From NCBI RefSeq assembly GCF_021462415.1, contig NZ_JAKEDS010000002.1:930001-994000 (forward strand): DNA of 64,000 bases, in the 5' to 3' direction. The DNA comes from Rhodohalobacter sp. 614A (lineage in GTDB: Bacteria > Bacteroidota > Rhodothermia > Balneolales > Balneolaceae). Under the pieces are notes generated by a model. It worked only from the letters and a program-made list of their open reading frames with translations, did not search any database and was not told the origin of the DNA. How positions within the stretch are numbered: position 1 is the first letter of the stretch; the number at the start of each line of letters is the position of its first letter. This document shows, piece after piece, positions 42,115 through 52,600 of the stretch. Made by a program: the position numbers and the translations under genes.

Positions 42115-45072
42115 TTAAAAAGTTAGATTCACACCCAGTGTAAATGTACGAGTAGTCGGAAATTTATCTCTGTGGTCTGTACCGGGATCGAGGCCATTGA
42201 TTCCCACCTCGGGATCCATTCCTTTATAACCGGTAATGGTTAAAAGATTGCCACCCGATACGTATACTCTGGATTGGGTAATTCCAAGGTTATTTAAGTC
42301 GAAGGAATATCCCAGAGTTACATTATCCAGTTTCCAATAATCTCCATCTTCAATGTAGTAGCTAACATATGCCAGATCCTGGTTCAAGCGGGCTTTTCCA
42401 TATACATCATCAAATGCAGTTTCCAGCATGTTGTATTGAATCACCCTGGGGTTTTCATAATACAAGCGTTGGAAATTGAGAATCTGATGACCGAAGGCAC
42501 CATACATTGTGACATTTAAATCAAAGTTTTTGAACCTGAAGTTATTATTCCATGATAAGAAGTGATCCGGAATACCATTACCAAGAATAGTTCTGTCTCC
42601 TGGGCCTGCTTCACTAGCGGGAATACGTTCTCCCTCATTATTCTGAATAATCCATTCTCCCTCTTCAGTAATATCCACCGAATCCCATCCATAAAAATTA
42701 CCAACAGGGCCACCGATTTCCACACGGTGTGTAGTTACCTGAATGGGTTCTCCGGTATGGCCTGGATAAAAATAATCACTTCCAAGATCGAAGAGCTCAT
42801 TGGATAAACTAATCAGACGGTTAGAGTTTGTTGAATAGTTTACACTTGTATTCCAAGAGAAGTCTTGCTTTTGAACAGCAGCAGCCTTCAGTGAAGCTTC
42901 CATTCCGTAGTTACGAATGTGTCCCACATTTGCAAGAATATTGTTATATAGATATGGAGGTACTGGTACCGAATAATTCCAAAGCATATCTCTCGTATCT
43001 CTGCGGTAAATATCGTATGTACCACTAAGCCGGTCATCAAAAAGCGAAAAATCTACCCCAACATTTATCTCTTCTTTTTGTTCCCAACGAAGATCAGGAT
43101 TCGGATTTCTCGCAGGAGAAATTCCCTGAATCCATTGACCATTATTAAAGAACCTGCTGCCATAAGAAAAGCTTGTTAAAGATAAATAAGGGTCATCCGG
43201 AGCAACACCTGTAACCCCAAATCCAGCACGAACTTTCAGGTCTGATATTATATCTACTTCATCCATAAAGGATTCTTCACTAATTCTCCAACCTGCGGAA
43301 ATCGCTGGAAATAATCCCCATTTATGGTTTTCACCAAACTTGGAATTACCCTCATATCGAAGACTTCCCATAAGAAGATATTTCCGATTCCATATGTAGT
43401 TTAAGCGGCCAAAAAACCCAATCAGTTTGGAAGAGTTTTTATAACTGCCCATTCCAGCTTCCCCCTCAGATAGGCCATTACCAATACCAAGGTTATTGTA
43501 ACTGAAAAGATCTGTCGCAAATCTTCTATTGTTTGCACCAAATCCATCATAGATGGTTTCCTGCCAGCTATAACCACCAAGAATGCTAAAATCATGAGCA
43601 TCAATCTGATTCTCGTAAGTAGCTGTAAATTCAACAAGATTTTCTGAGGACGAATCTAAACTTCTACTTGCATAACCTCCTTCTCCACCTGTTACATTTG
43701 CCGTATGCTCAAATGTTCTTGAATATCCAATATCCCGATTAAAAAGAGTCGTTGACCCCAATAAAGAGAGGCTTAAATTTTCAATTGGATTGAGTGTAAG
43801 GGTTCCGTTTAAACGGAGTTCTCTTTCTTCCACATCACTATTAGTTTCTTCAATCCGAGCAACCGGGTTATCATAATTAAATCCATCCCGTTCTATCCAT
43901 GTGCCATTTTCATCAGTTACGATATCTGTCGGATTCCGAATGAGTGCTTGTCGATAATCATAATTACCAAAAGAATCATCATATGTTCTTCTGTTGGCAA
44001 TTAAGTTTACATTTGCATCTAACTTTCCTTCAAGCATCGAGTGATTGATATTAATCCGACCGATAAGATTATTATCGTTAGATGTTAAAAAGATACCTTC
44101 CCAGTTTTTGTAATTAAGAGAGGCCGTATAACTGGTTTGCGCAGATCCTCCCATAAGAGTCAGATTATGAGTCTGACCAAATGGTGTCTGCATAATTTCA
44201 TCTTGCCAATCTGTGCTTGATCCGTAATCAGTAAAGTTTACGCCCTCGTCAATTAACCGACGATAATCATTGGCATCAAGCATATCAGGTTTGTTATAAA
44301 TTGTTTGAGTATTAACATAACCACTATACTGTAATGTTGGAGGCTGCCCCTTAGTGGATTTTCTGGTGGAAATTAATATTACCCCATTCTGTCCTCTTGA
44401 GCCGTATATAGCCGCTGCTGAACCATCTTTGAGTATATCTACAGATTCGATGTCTTCCGGAGCAATTGTATTCAAAGAGCCCGGAACTCCATCAATGAGT
44501 ATTAATGGTTCGGAACTAGAGTTTATAGTTGTAATTCCCCGAAGGCTAATATCCCCATTATCTCTGGGATTTCCACTGGATGTGGTCACAATCAGACCGG
44601 CTGTTTGTCCCTGAATCATTTCCGCAGCACTTCTTGCAGAGGCCTGTACAAATTCGTCTGTTGAAACGGTAGAAACAGAACTTGTTAAATCTTCTCTTCT
44701 CTGAGTTCCATACCCAACCACAACTACTTCATCGCCAACTACAGCCTGGCTAACCATGTGAACATCTATTTCAGAGCGGCCTTGTATGGCTATTTCCTGA
44801 CGTTCATAACCAATAAAAGTAAAAATTAAAACCGCATCTTCTGATGGAACCTCAAGACTATATCGTCCATCCAGATCCGTTGCAGTTCCCTGATTGGTCC
44901 CCTGGATAAGGATACTTACACCCGGAAGCGGTTCCATGTTTGATTCATCTAAAACAGTACCAGTCACCATCTGCTGTGCCAGCAAATTGGTGTGTAAACC
45001 AATGAGCAACATCAGCACACATAACACTTTTTTAACTGTTACAAACTGTATTTTTTTTATCATTTGAATCAT
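42115..45072 (-). CDS. SusC/RagA-family TonB-dependent receptor
   Basis: A 985-residue outer-membrane transporter. A signal peptide (about 1-32, ending LLAQ) is followed by a carboxypeptidase-regulatory-like domain (34-110), then the TonB box region DEVVVVGYGTQRREDLTSSVS near 113-133, a plug domain with the SusC signature DGVPGSLNTIAPEDIESVDILKDGSAA near 190-217 (longer than quoted safely; key residues are the AAIYGSRG end), and a 22-strand barrel to the end. RagA-type SusC proteins move oligopeptides or glycans. Upstream lies a minus-strand promoter region without a clear consensus. Confidence 0.93.
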   Translation of the reverse strand: MIQMIKKIQFVTVKKVLCVLMLLIGLHTNLLAQQMVTGTVLDESNMEPLPGVSILIQGTNQGTATDLDGRYSLEVPSEDAVLIFTFIGYERQEIAIQGRSEIDVHMVSQAVVGDEVVVVGYGTQRREDLTSSVSTVSTDEFVQASARSAAEMIQGQTAGLIVTTSSGNPRDNGDISLRGITTINSSSEPLILIDGVPGSLNTIAPEDIESVDILKDGSAAAIYGSRGQNGVILISTRKSTKGQPPTLQYSGYVNTQTIYNKPDMLDANDYRRLIDEGVNFTDYGSSTDWQDEIMQTPFGQTHNLTLMGGSAQTSYTASLNYKNWEGIFLTSNDNNLIGRININHSMLEGKLDANVNLIANRRTYDDSFGNYDYRQALIRNPTDIVTDENGTWIERDGFNYDNPVARIEETNSDVEERELRLNGTLTLNPIENLSLSLLGSTTLFNRDIGYSRTFEHTANVTGGEGGYASRSLDSSSENLVEFTATYENQIDAHDFSILGGYSWQETIYDGFGANNRRFATDLFSYNNLGIGNGLSEGEAGMGSYKNSSKLIGFFGRLNYIWNRKYLLMGSLRYEGNSKFGENHKWGLFPAISAGWRISEESFMDEVDIISDLKVRAGFGVTGVAPDDPYLSLTSFSYGSRFFNNGQWIQGISPARNPNPDLRWEQKEEINVGVDFSLFDDRLSGTYDIYRRDTRDMLWNYSVPVPPYLYNNILANVGHIRNYGMEASLKAAAVQKQDFSWNTSVNYSTNSNRLISLSNELFDLGSDYFYPGHTGEPIQVTTHRVEIGGPVGNFYGWDSVDITEEGEWIIQNNEGERIPASEAGPGDRTILGNGIPDHFLSWNNNFRFKNFDLNVTMYGAFGHQILNFQRLYYENPRVIQYNMLETAFDDVYGKARLNQDLAYVSYYIEDGDYWKLDNVTLGYSFDLNNLGITQSRVYVSGGNLLTITGYKGMDPEVGINGLDPGTDHRDKFPTTRTFTLGVNLTF

Positions 45073-45411
45073 ATTAGGTTTGATTTTTTAACTCCTCAGC
45101 ACAGAATTTTTCAGTACATATACATGACTCAAAAAACTCTTTTATTAAAAAAGCAAAACAGAAATGCCTAAACTAATACTATCTTACAGCTTATTTATTC
45201 AATTTTTTTAAATGCACTTCTTTAGATGGCTTATTTGGATGAACAATTGAAAGGAAGTACTAAATTTCTAAGCCATTCGCAGACTAGAATCCTTGAGTTA
45301 TTACCATGGATTATTAACCCAGAAACATTTCCAGGTATTCAATCTGAAATTCGTTCTGAAGTTCTGAACCTTAATGATGAAAAGTGATTCTATGTTTAGC
45401 TCAAACTCACT
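45073..45411. other. Intergenic region ahead of susC
   Basis: A 339-base, AT-rich stretch between the VCBS gene stop and the susC start. It must hold the susC promoter on the minus strand, but no TTTG/TAnnTTTG pair was found. A 53-codon plus-strand reading frame at 45226-45387 lies within it (MAYLDEQLKGSTKFLSH at the N-terminus); it has no recognisable relative and may be chance. Confidence 0.4.
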
Positions 45412-47019
45412 TTATTTATAAAAATGATTTTCCAGGATGAGAATATGTGGACTCTTGATTAATATGGATTCAACTTGGGGCAACACTTTTGTAGGTCCGA
45501 GAGATAGGTTTGCTAAAACTATATCTTCAAACCCATTGCCGGTTAAATCACCGGTATCCATGGTAATCCATCTTCCGTAAGAAGCTCTTTGCGGATGATA
45601 GGGTTGAAATGAAAAATCCCCGCTATTTTTAAATATTATGAATCCCTCCTGAGGTTTTTTAGGATAATCAGCAAAGTAAGAAATGGCGGCGATATCAAGA
45701 TTTCCATCCTGATCAAAATCTACAGCTTTTGCAGTGTAAGCTCCATTAACCGGATAAAACCATTTTTCTGAAAAAGTGTTATCACCATTATTTAAGAAAA
45801 TATATACCCCATGATAGGGTTTGTAGATGAGCGAATAATCGGCATTGTCTCCGCTGGTGTAGAGAATATCCAGAAGTCCGTCATCATTAAAATCAACCAA
45901 TTCAAATGAACTGGAACCGGCAGTTATTGGAAATTCCAGAAGTGTTGATTGCTCAAAAGAACCTTTTCCATCATTTGTGAACAGATAGATTGCCTGATCG
46001 ACTTGTGAACACAGAGCCAGGACATCAGGATAGCCATCCCCGGTAACATCTTTGACTTCTGATTGCAAACACCCGGGAGTGGCAATTAATACGCGTTTAT
46101 TCAAGTCGTATTGATCTCCCTCATTTTTCAACCAAAATAAACTTCCCCTCCTGTGGCCAAATTCACTGATTAAAAGATCATCGAATCCATCTTCATCTAA
46201 ATCACGTTCCAATGTTTCGACGGGTCGTGCGATATCGTCAATAATTATTGAGTCAAAATCCCCTTCACCCGTTTCCGTATCAAACCAGCCCTTTATGATG
46301 GCCCCTTCCCGGGCGTCTGATGGGGCCAGACTCCCGATATGTGTAAGAAATACTTCACGAATGGATGATGCACCAGATGATTTTGCAATCTGGATATCCG
46401 AAACGGGAGAAGGAACGTTAAAATCAGCGAGAACTTCTAAGTGTCGATTGAAGATGAAAAGCTTTTCCGATGCAGCATCTGCCATATAAATCAACTGGCT
46501 TTCAGGATCGATGCGAACTGCACTTGTCATGGGATTGGAAGGCAGTGCTAATGAAGAAGGATGAGATTGAAAGAAGAGATTGTCTGTGATGATTTCAGTT
46601 TCAATATTCTCAGGCTGAAGTCGATCAGGGGCTGTTTGTTCATAGTAATGAAGAATTTTTTTCCATTCCGATTCCTGAATCACTGCATTTTCGGGATAAA
46701 AATTTTCAGGTAATTCCGGAGTTTTATCTAACGGGTAGACTTCTCCATTGTATTCCTTAATTCCCAGAAATGGCCCCATTGTGGGTAAGGTTTGCGTTCG
46801 CCACGTTTTTTTATCCAGCAATTCAGGTTTTGGAAAACTATGGCAACGGCTGCAATAATTTTTCGCTAAGGTCTCTCCTTCCCGGGTGATTAAAGCAATG
46901 GCTCTTTCTCTCTCAGTTCCAGAGGTGATAGAATTCTTATTCCAAATGAATAGAAAGACTAAACATATGATGAAAGCAATGGCAAAGAACAGTAGAAATT
47001 TAGCTTTTTTCGATACCAT
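45412..47019 (-). CDS. VCBS/FG-GAP repeat protein with a c-type haem motif
   Basis: A 535-residue protein anchored by an N-terminal membrane segment (about 8-26). The periplasmic part starts with a small haem-binding segment NYCSRCHSFPKP, with CxxCH at 56-60, followed by at least five VCBS/FG-GAP blades (DVTGDGYPDVLAL, DFNDDGLLDILYT, DFDQDGNLDIAAI, DLTGNGFEDIVLAN) forming a calcium-binding propeller. It might be an electron-transfer or surface-recognition partner for the flanking peptidases. Its place in the hydroxyproline block between SusC and the S9 peptidase is fixed in direction with them. Confidence 0.82.
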   Translation of the reverse strand: MVSKKAKFLLFFAIAFIICLVFLFIWNKNSITSGTERERAIALITREGETLAKNYCSRCHSFPKPELLDKKTWRTQTLPTMGPFLGIKEYNGEVYPLDKTPELPENFYPENAVIQESEWKKILHYYEQTAPDRLQPENIETEIITDNLFFQSHPSSLALPSNPMTSAVRIDPESQLIYMADAASEKLFIFNRHLEVLADFNVPSPVSDIQIAKSSGASSIREVFLTHIGSLAPSDAREGAIIKGWFDTETGEGDFDSIIIDDIARPVETLERDLDEDGFDDLLISEFGHRRGSLFWLKNEGDQYDLNKRVLIATPGCLQSEVKDVTGDGYPDVLALCSQVDQAIYLFTNDGKGSFEQSTLLEFPITAGSSSFELVDFNDDGLLDILYTSGDNADYSLIYKPYHGVYIFLNNGDNTFSEKWFYPVNGAYTAKAVDFDQDGNLDIAAISYFADYPKKPQEGFIIFKNSGDFSFQPYHPQRASYGRWITMDTGDLTGNGFEDIVLANLSLGPTKVLPQVESILIKSPHILILENHFYK

Positions 47020-47157
47020 TGCAGATGATTTTGCAGAATTTATTTTTATTCAAGAGAATCTATTTCACCTAAACGCAGGGAATTGATGCTTTGAATTCAT
47101 AAGCATTTTATACCCCTAGAGCTGTTTCAATTAAGAAATACAGATTTTATCCGGAAA

Positions 47158-49437
47158 CTACATTTCGGAATGCTGATTCCAATTGGGAGTGTCAACATCC
47201 TTCAAGTGCTGCAAAAAATAATCGAATCTTTTGCGTTCTTCATACTCTCCAACGCTGCCGTGTCCTGCTCCCGGAATGGCAAGAAAATCGAAATCTTTAT
47301 TCGCTTTAATAAGCGCATCGGCTACCTGGTATGTTGATGAGGGATCCACATTTGTGTCGAGTTCACCCACAATCAGTAACACATTCCCCTGTAATTTGTG
47401 TGCATTTTCAACATTTGAAGAGGCTGCATAATGCGGACCGATCGGCCAGCCCATCCATTGTTCATTCCACCAGATTTTATCCATTCTGTTATCATGGCAT
47501 CCTACGGACGAAACCGCAACGTGATAATATTCAGGATGGAATAACAACGCTCCTAAAGAACTTTGTCCGCCTGCAGAGCGTCCGTAGATTCCAACTTTAC
47601 TATTATCATACCAGGAATACTCTTCAGCAACGGCTTCGTGCCATAAAATCCTGTCGGGGAAACCGGCATCTTTAAGATTACGCCATGCAACATCGTGAAA
47701 TGCTTTTGAGCGGTTTGATGTACCCATGCCATCAATTTGAACAACAATAAAACCCATTTCCGCCAATCTCATCATATGGCTAAAGGGAAGAAAACTCTTG
47801 GGTACGAAGTTATCGTGCGGACCGGCATAAATATATTCGATCACCGGATATTCTTTATTTGGATCAAAAGCGGTCGGTTTTATGATGATTCCGTAAATAT
47901 CGGTTTCACCATCTCTGCCCTTTGCAACAAACTGTTCTGGTGCTTGCCAGCCCGCTTCAACAAGTGGGCTGATGTCTGCCTCTTCCAGCTTCATAACCAG
48001 TGACTGGTCACTCGTCTTTCGAAGTTCGGAAATGGGTGCTTTATCTACCTGAGACCAGGTATCAACGTAATATTCCCGGTCGGATGAGAATACCACGTCG
48101 TGGTTACCATTTGCTTTTGTAAATCGAGTTAAATTTGAACCGTCGAAGTTTACTCTGAAATAATGGATGTAGTATGGATCCTGATCCTCGTCCATACCAC
48201 TTGCCTGGAACCAAATCTGCCGGTTTTCTTCATCCACATATTCAACTTCCCGAACGACCCACTCTCCTTCAGTAATTTGGGTTTTTACTTCTCCGGTGGC
48301 CGTATCATACAAATAAAGATGTCGCCAGCCGTCTCTCTCAGACATCCAGATAATTTCCTCACCATCTTCTGTATAATGTCTGAAAAGAGAGGTAGCATAG
48401 CTGAAAAACGTCTCAGGTTCCTCATTTATAATTGCACGTGCCTCGCCATTCCCGGCATCTACTTCAATGATTCTATATCGCTGATGTCCTCTCTCATTGT
48501 ATTCAAATGTAAAAGCTTCACCGTCTTCCCGCCATCGTAATCCGGTTTGAGAAAAAGCATTTGGAAACAACGAGGAATCAATATGCAACTGTTTGCCCTG
48601 TTCCACATTAAAAAGTACAGGTTGTTCTTTATCCAACACATCGCCGGGTTTTACATATGTTCGGCTTAGATGTTTGGGCTGAAGCTGACTTTCAGGTGAA
48701 GATTCTACATAATGCACTTTTCTAACGTACCCCGGAATGACCCGATAAACAGCTAATTTTTCAGAATCAGGAGACCAAGAGATAGAATTAAAATTGTAAT
48801 AATTATTTTCGGAACCATCCTGGCTGAGATGGAGAACTTCATCAGAATCCGTTCGCTTAACAACCAGGTTATAGTTTTGAATATATGCTTCCCATTTTTT
48901 ATTCGGCGATGTTATGGAAGAGTCACTTGCACTTAAATCAACCTCTTCACGTTCATGGTCCCAAACTCCCCACTGCCAATTGGGCCTTTCAGAAGTATCT
49001 TCCCGCCCCTCACATTCATACTGATCTAACGTGCAGGTAAAGATCGTATCATCAAAAGAGACTTCTATAGATTGTCCATTATTTTTGTATTCAAATGAGT
49101 TAAAAGGAAGTTCTTTCGCTGTGTATGATTCTTCTGTGATTTCAGAAAGTGAGCTGGCTAATCTGGCATGATCAAATGCAGGTCTTTTTTCCGATTCTTC
49201 TGCATTTACACGAATAAATTCATGTCCTCCTTCAATAGTTTTTCGATACCAAAAGATAGGTTCATCTTCCAGCCATTCGGGGTTCCCGGTAATGTTATTT
49301 ATAACTTTTCCATCAAATTTCTCCCAAAGTTCCTGAGCATTCTTATAATCTTCTACGGTTGCTTGCGCAAAAAGAGTATGAGTGAAAGGCGTAGCTAAAA
49401 AAAGAATTAATAAAAATCGTAGATAATTGCTATTCAT
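47158..49437 (-). CDS. Dipeptidyl-peptidase IV-type S9 serine peptidase
   Basis: A 759-residue secreted peptidase from the ATG at 49437, chosen because it begins a signal peptide (NYLRFLLILFLATPF, ending near LFAQ); the in-frame ATG at 49470 adds 11 residues without function. An eight-bladed DPPIV N-terminal propeller (about 80-510) with YRVIPGYVRKVHYVES leads into an alpha/beta hydrolase domain. Catalytic triad: Ser621 in YGRSAGGQSS, Asp694 in GELDTNVDP and His726 in PGAGHGSVG. DPPIV-like S9B enzymes release X-Pro/X-Ala dipeptides, which fits the hydroxyproline context. Confidence 0.9.
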   Translation of the reverse strand: MNSNYLRFLLILFLATPFTHTLFAQATVEDYKNAQELWEKFDGKVINNITGNPEWLEDEPIFWYRKTIEGGHEFIRVNAEESEKRPAFDHARLASSLSEITEESYTAKELPFNSFEYKNNGQSIEVSFDDTIFTCTLDQYECEGREDTSERPNWQWGVWDHEREEVDLSASDSSITSPNKKWEAYIQNYNLVVKRTDSDEVLHLSQDGSENNYYNFNSISWSPDSEKLAVYRVIPGYVRKVHYVESSPESQLQPKHLSRTYVKPGDVLDKEQPVLFNVEQGKQLHIDSSLFPNAFSQTGLRWREDGEAFTFEYNERGHQRYRIIEVDAGNGEARAIINEEPETFFSYATSLFRHYTEDGEEIIWMSERDGWRHLYLYDTATGEVKTQITEGEWVVREVEYVDEENRQIWFQASGMDEDQDPYYIHYFRVNFDGSNLTRFTKANGNHDVVFSSDREYYVDTWSQVDKAPISELRKTSDQSLVMKLEEADISPLVEAGWQAPEQFVAKGRDGETDIYGIIIKPTAFDPNKEYPVIEYIYAGPHDNFVPKSFLPFSHMMRLAEMGFIVVQIDGMGTSNRSKAFHDVAWRNLKDAGFPDRILWHEAVAEEYSWYDNSKVGIYGRSAGGQSSLGALLFHPEYYHVAVSSVGCHDNRMDKIWWNEQWMGWPIGPHYAASSNVENAHKLQGNVLLIVGELDTNVDPSSTYQVADALIKANKDFDFLAIPGAGHGSVGEYEERKRFDYFLQHLKDVDTPNWNQHSEM

Positions 49438-49699
49438 GCACTTATAATTTTTAATGTGAGTAATAATCAATGAACCGGTGTAATTTGGAATGAGGATTCG
49501 TTCATCAAAGGGATTTCAAATTTTAATTTAAAAGACGAATAAAAGCCTTAATGATATTTAATAAAGCTTGATCATACAGGCTTATAATATCTTATTCTAT
49601 ATTTGATGATTTATGTCATTTACATTCTTTATCACATAACCGACAGAATCTGCTGATATCACTTTTTGATAATGATTCAGAACATGTCGGATCGCTATT

Positions 49700-52600
49700 T
49701 TAATCGATATCAGGATGAACGATTCGGTATTCCATCTGCCCTTCGATAACCTCTACCATCTGTTGATTTCCATCGTGCCATTGTACTTCAATTGCTTGAG
49801 GCCATTCTTCATAACCAAGTACCTGAGCAGAACTATTTTGTGACCAATAACCCGAACCCGCATAAATACCCCGCAGCGGACCATATTTTTGATCTGAATA
49901 TTTCAGACGAATACTTGAGCCAATTCCATCAGTATTTCCGGGAGGACCTGCTAATTTTATCTGAAATCCAGCCTTTTTATTCTCGTTTAGGAAAACACGG
50001 GTATCTGCATAATTCTGAGAAACGATGAGATCCATTTTACCATCCTGGTTGTAATCACCTAATGTAGCACCTCGCTGTTCTCCATAAAGTTTTACTCCTG
50101 AAATCTGCCCCGGAATGGACTCAAAATTACCCGTTCCATCTCCCCTCAACCACAACCCTCTTCCGGCATCCAGTCTTGGTTTACTTTGGGGATCAGACAC
50201 AGCAAAAAAGTTTTGCGAGAGAAATATGTCTTCAAAGCCATCATTATCAAAATCGGAAACAACGGTAGAAAATCCGGCTGAAAATTGTGCTTCTGCAGAC
50301 AAAGGTTTCGCAGAAAATGATGTACCTCCCTCGTTGATAAATACCGTACTCAATACCGTATTCACCTCTTTATAAGGAATTTTAGTGATGTCTTTTTGCA
50401 GCATTTCTGCTACTGTCATGGTTGAAAATTCTTTGTGTGATTGGATGTGCCCTAAAATGTTTCCCAACTGTTCATATTCATCCAGTTTTCTGCGGGGCAC
50501 GTAGCCTCCTATGTCATCATCATAATAGGATTCAACCATATCGATTCTGCGATCCAGGTTAAAATCACCATAAAAAATTCGCAATGGATGATCTTTTGAT
50601 TTTACCTGGTTGGGACTGTTTTTACCAATATTCGCAACGACCAGATCCGGATAACCATCATTGTTAAAATCTCCGGCAGAAATTCCCTGCCATAATCCTT
50701 TGTACTGATGTAAACCCAAATCGCTTGTTTTTTCTGTGAAAATACCTTGCTGATTTTGGAAAACTTTCAGTGTCCCCCATTCCGTAGATATTATCAAATC
50801 TTGTTGGCCATCCAGGTTATAATCCATAAAGATGGCACCGGTCACAAGCCCAATGTTTTTTAAGATGTCTGAATTGGCTGAATCCTCTTTTAATTGCCCA
50901 TTTTGCATGGTAAAAAGTCGCGAGGTAGCATCTGAGGGGTATTGACCCGGTAAAAACCTTCCGCCAATAAAAAGGTCAGGAGAACCATCACCGCTATAAT
51001 CTGCCGCAGCCAATGGTCCCGATGTAGATAAAATTCCCGGAATACTATCAACTCGAACAGTTTGATTTTTATCTATTTGAATGTGAAGCGCAGACGGAGC
51101 ACGTGAAGTACCAATCTCGTAATTGGCTATTCCGATAATCAGATGTGAGCGATCTTCTTCATTCCAGCCAATAATTCCGGTTTGATCCCCCTCAGCCCCA
51201 ATTTTTAAAAAATCATTGGAGACCGGTTGAAATTGTCCCTCATTCAGATCATAATTAAAAATTCCTGTTTCTCCACCCTTTCCAGACCCAACGATCAATT
51301 CTTCCACACCATCAAAATCAATATCCACCCAGGCGAGCCCCGGTCCATATTGACTAAGTTTTTGTGGAAGTAAAGGTTGAACCCGGAAATCATCATATTC
51401 ATCTTCATGATGACGATGCTTCAACGATTCACTTTCATCTCTAAAGTATGTAGTTGAATCTTGGTTATTTTGAGCATCATCCGTAAAAATAGGTGTTTCG
51501 GTTTTCACTATTGTTTTTTGATCGATCTCGTAAATTTTATTTGCGGAAAGCGTGTCTAACTTACTCTGAGTTCCATCCGGCCAGGTAATTGTTAATTGAT
51601 GCTTACTCTCAGGAGTTGCGGCAAAGACCATCATTGGATCTGAACCAGAGAGATAATCCCCGCCACTCATAATTTCACTTGTCTGATCACCGCCGGGTCC
51701 GCCTGAAAGTTTAACTTTTGCGCCGATAGCTTGTGTATTCGGTGATTCCCCCCTCAGTCGAATAGCAATTCGGGAGTTTATTGTTTTATTCTTAAAGATC
51801 GCCGGTTCATCATTTAACCGACTTATAATCACATCAAGAACTCCATCATTATTTAAGTCTGCCGTAGCCATCCCCATGGAGATATCTTGCTCATTGAACC
51901 CCCAATCGCTGCTTACATCCGTAAATGTAAGATCTCCGTTATTTCTAAAAATCTTGTTGTTTTGCCGCAAGCGTGGAAATTGATCGATATAAGGAATCGT
52001 AATTTGACCCTGGGTCTCAATCAACCGGTTTAATCTTTCTTCCTGGGCATCCAGGTTTTGAAAATCATGGGCAAAACCATTCGCTATGAGGAGATCTTCA
52101 TGGCCGTCCAGATCCAGATCCAAAAACCGGATCGCCCACGACCAATCACTTGCTTCCAGTCCACTGTAGTAAGAAATTTCAGCATATGTATTATCTCCTC
52201 TGTTCAGATACATCGAGTTGCGATTATACCTGGGGCGTAATTTATTCACACCATTTTGTAAAGGATAAGGTTCAATTGGAAGACGAGTGATGAGACGTTC
52301 GCTGTGATTACTATTCAGCATTTCCACCGTAAAAATATCCGTATGGCTGTCTTTATTGATATCAGAAAAATCCACAGTCATAGAATAGAAACTGGAATTT
52401 CGGATGGCTAGGCTGTCAATTGCTTTAAAAATTCCGTCTCCCTGATTTATCCAAATTCTGTCGGGGGTCCAAAAATCATTGTTTACATATAAATCCGGCA
52501 GGGAATTTCCATCCAGATCCTGGAATTTTGCACTTAATCCCCAATCAGGAGAAAGCCCCAAAGGAGTTCCGTCAGATGCAAGAAATCTATTTTCTAAATC

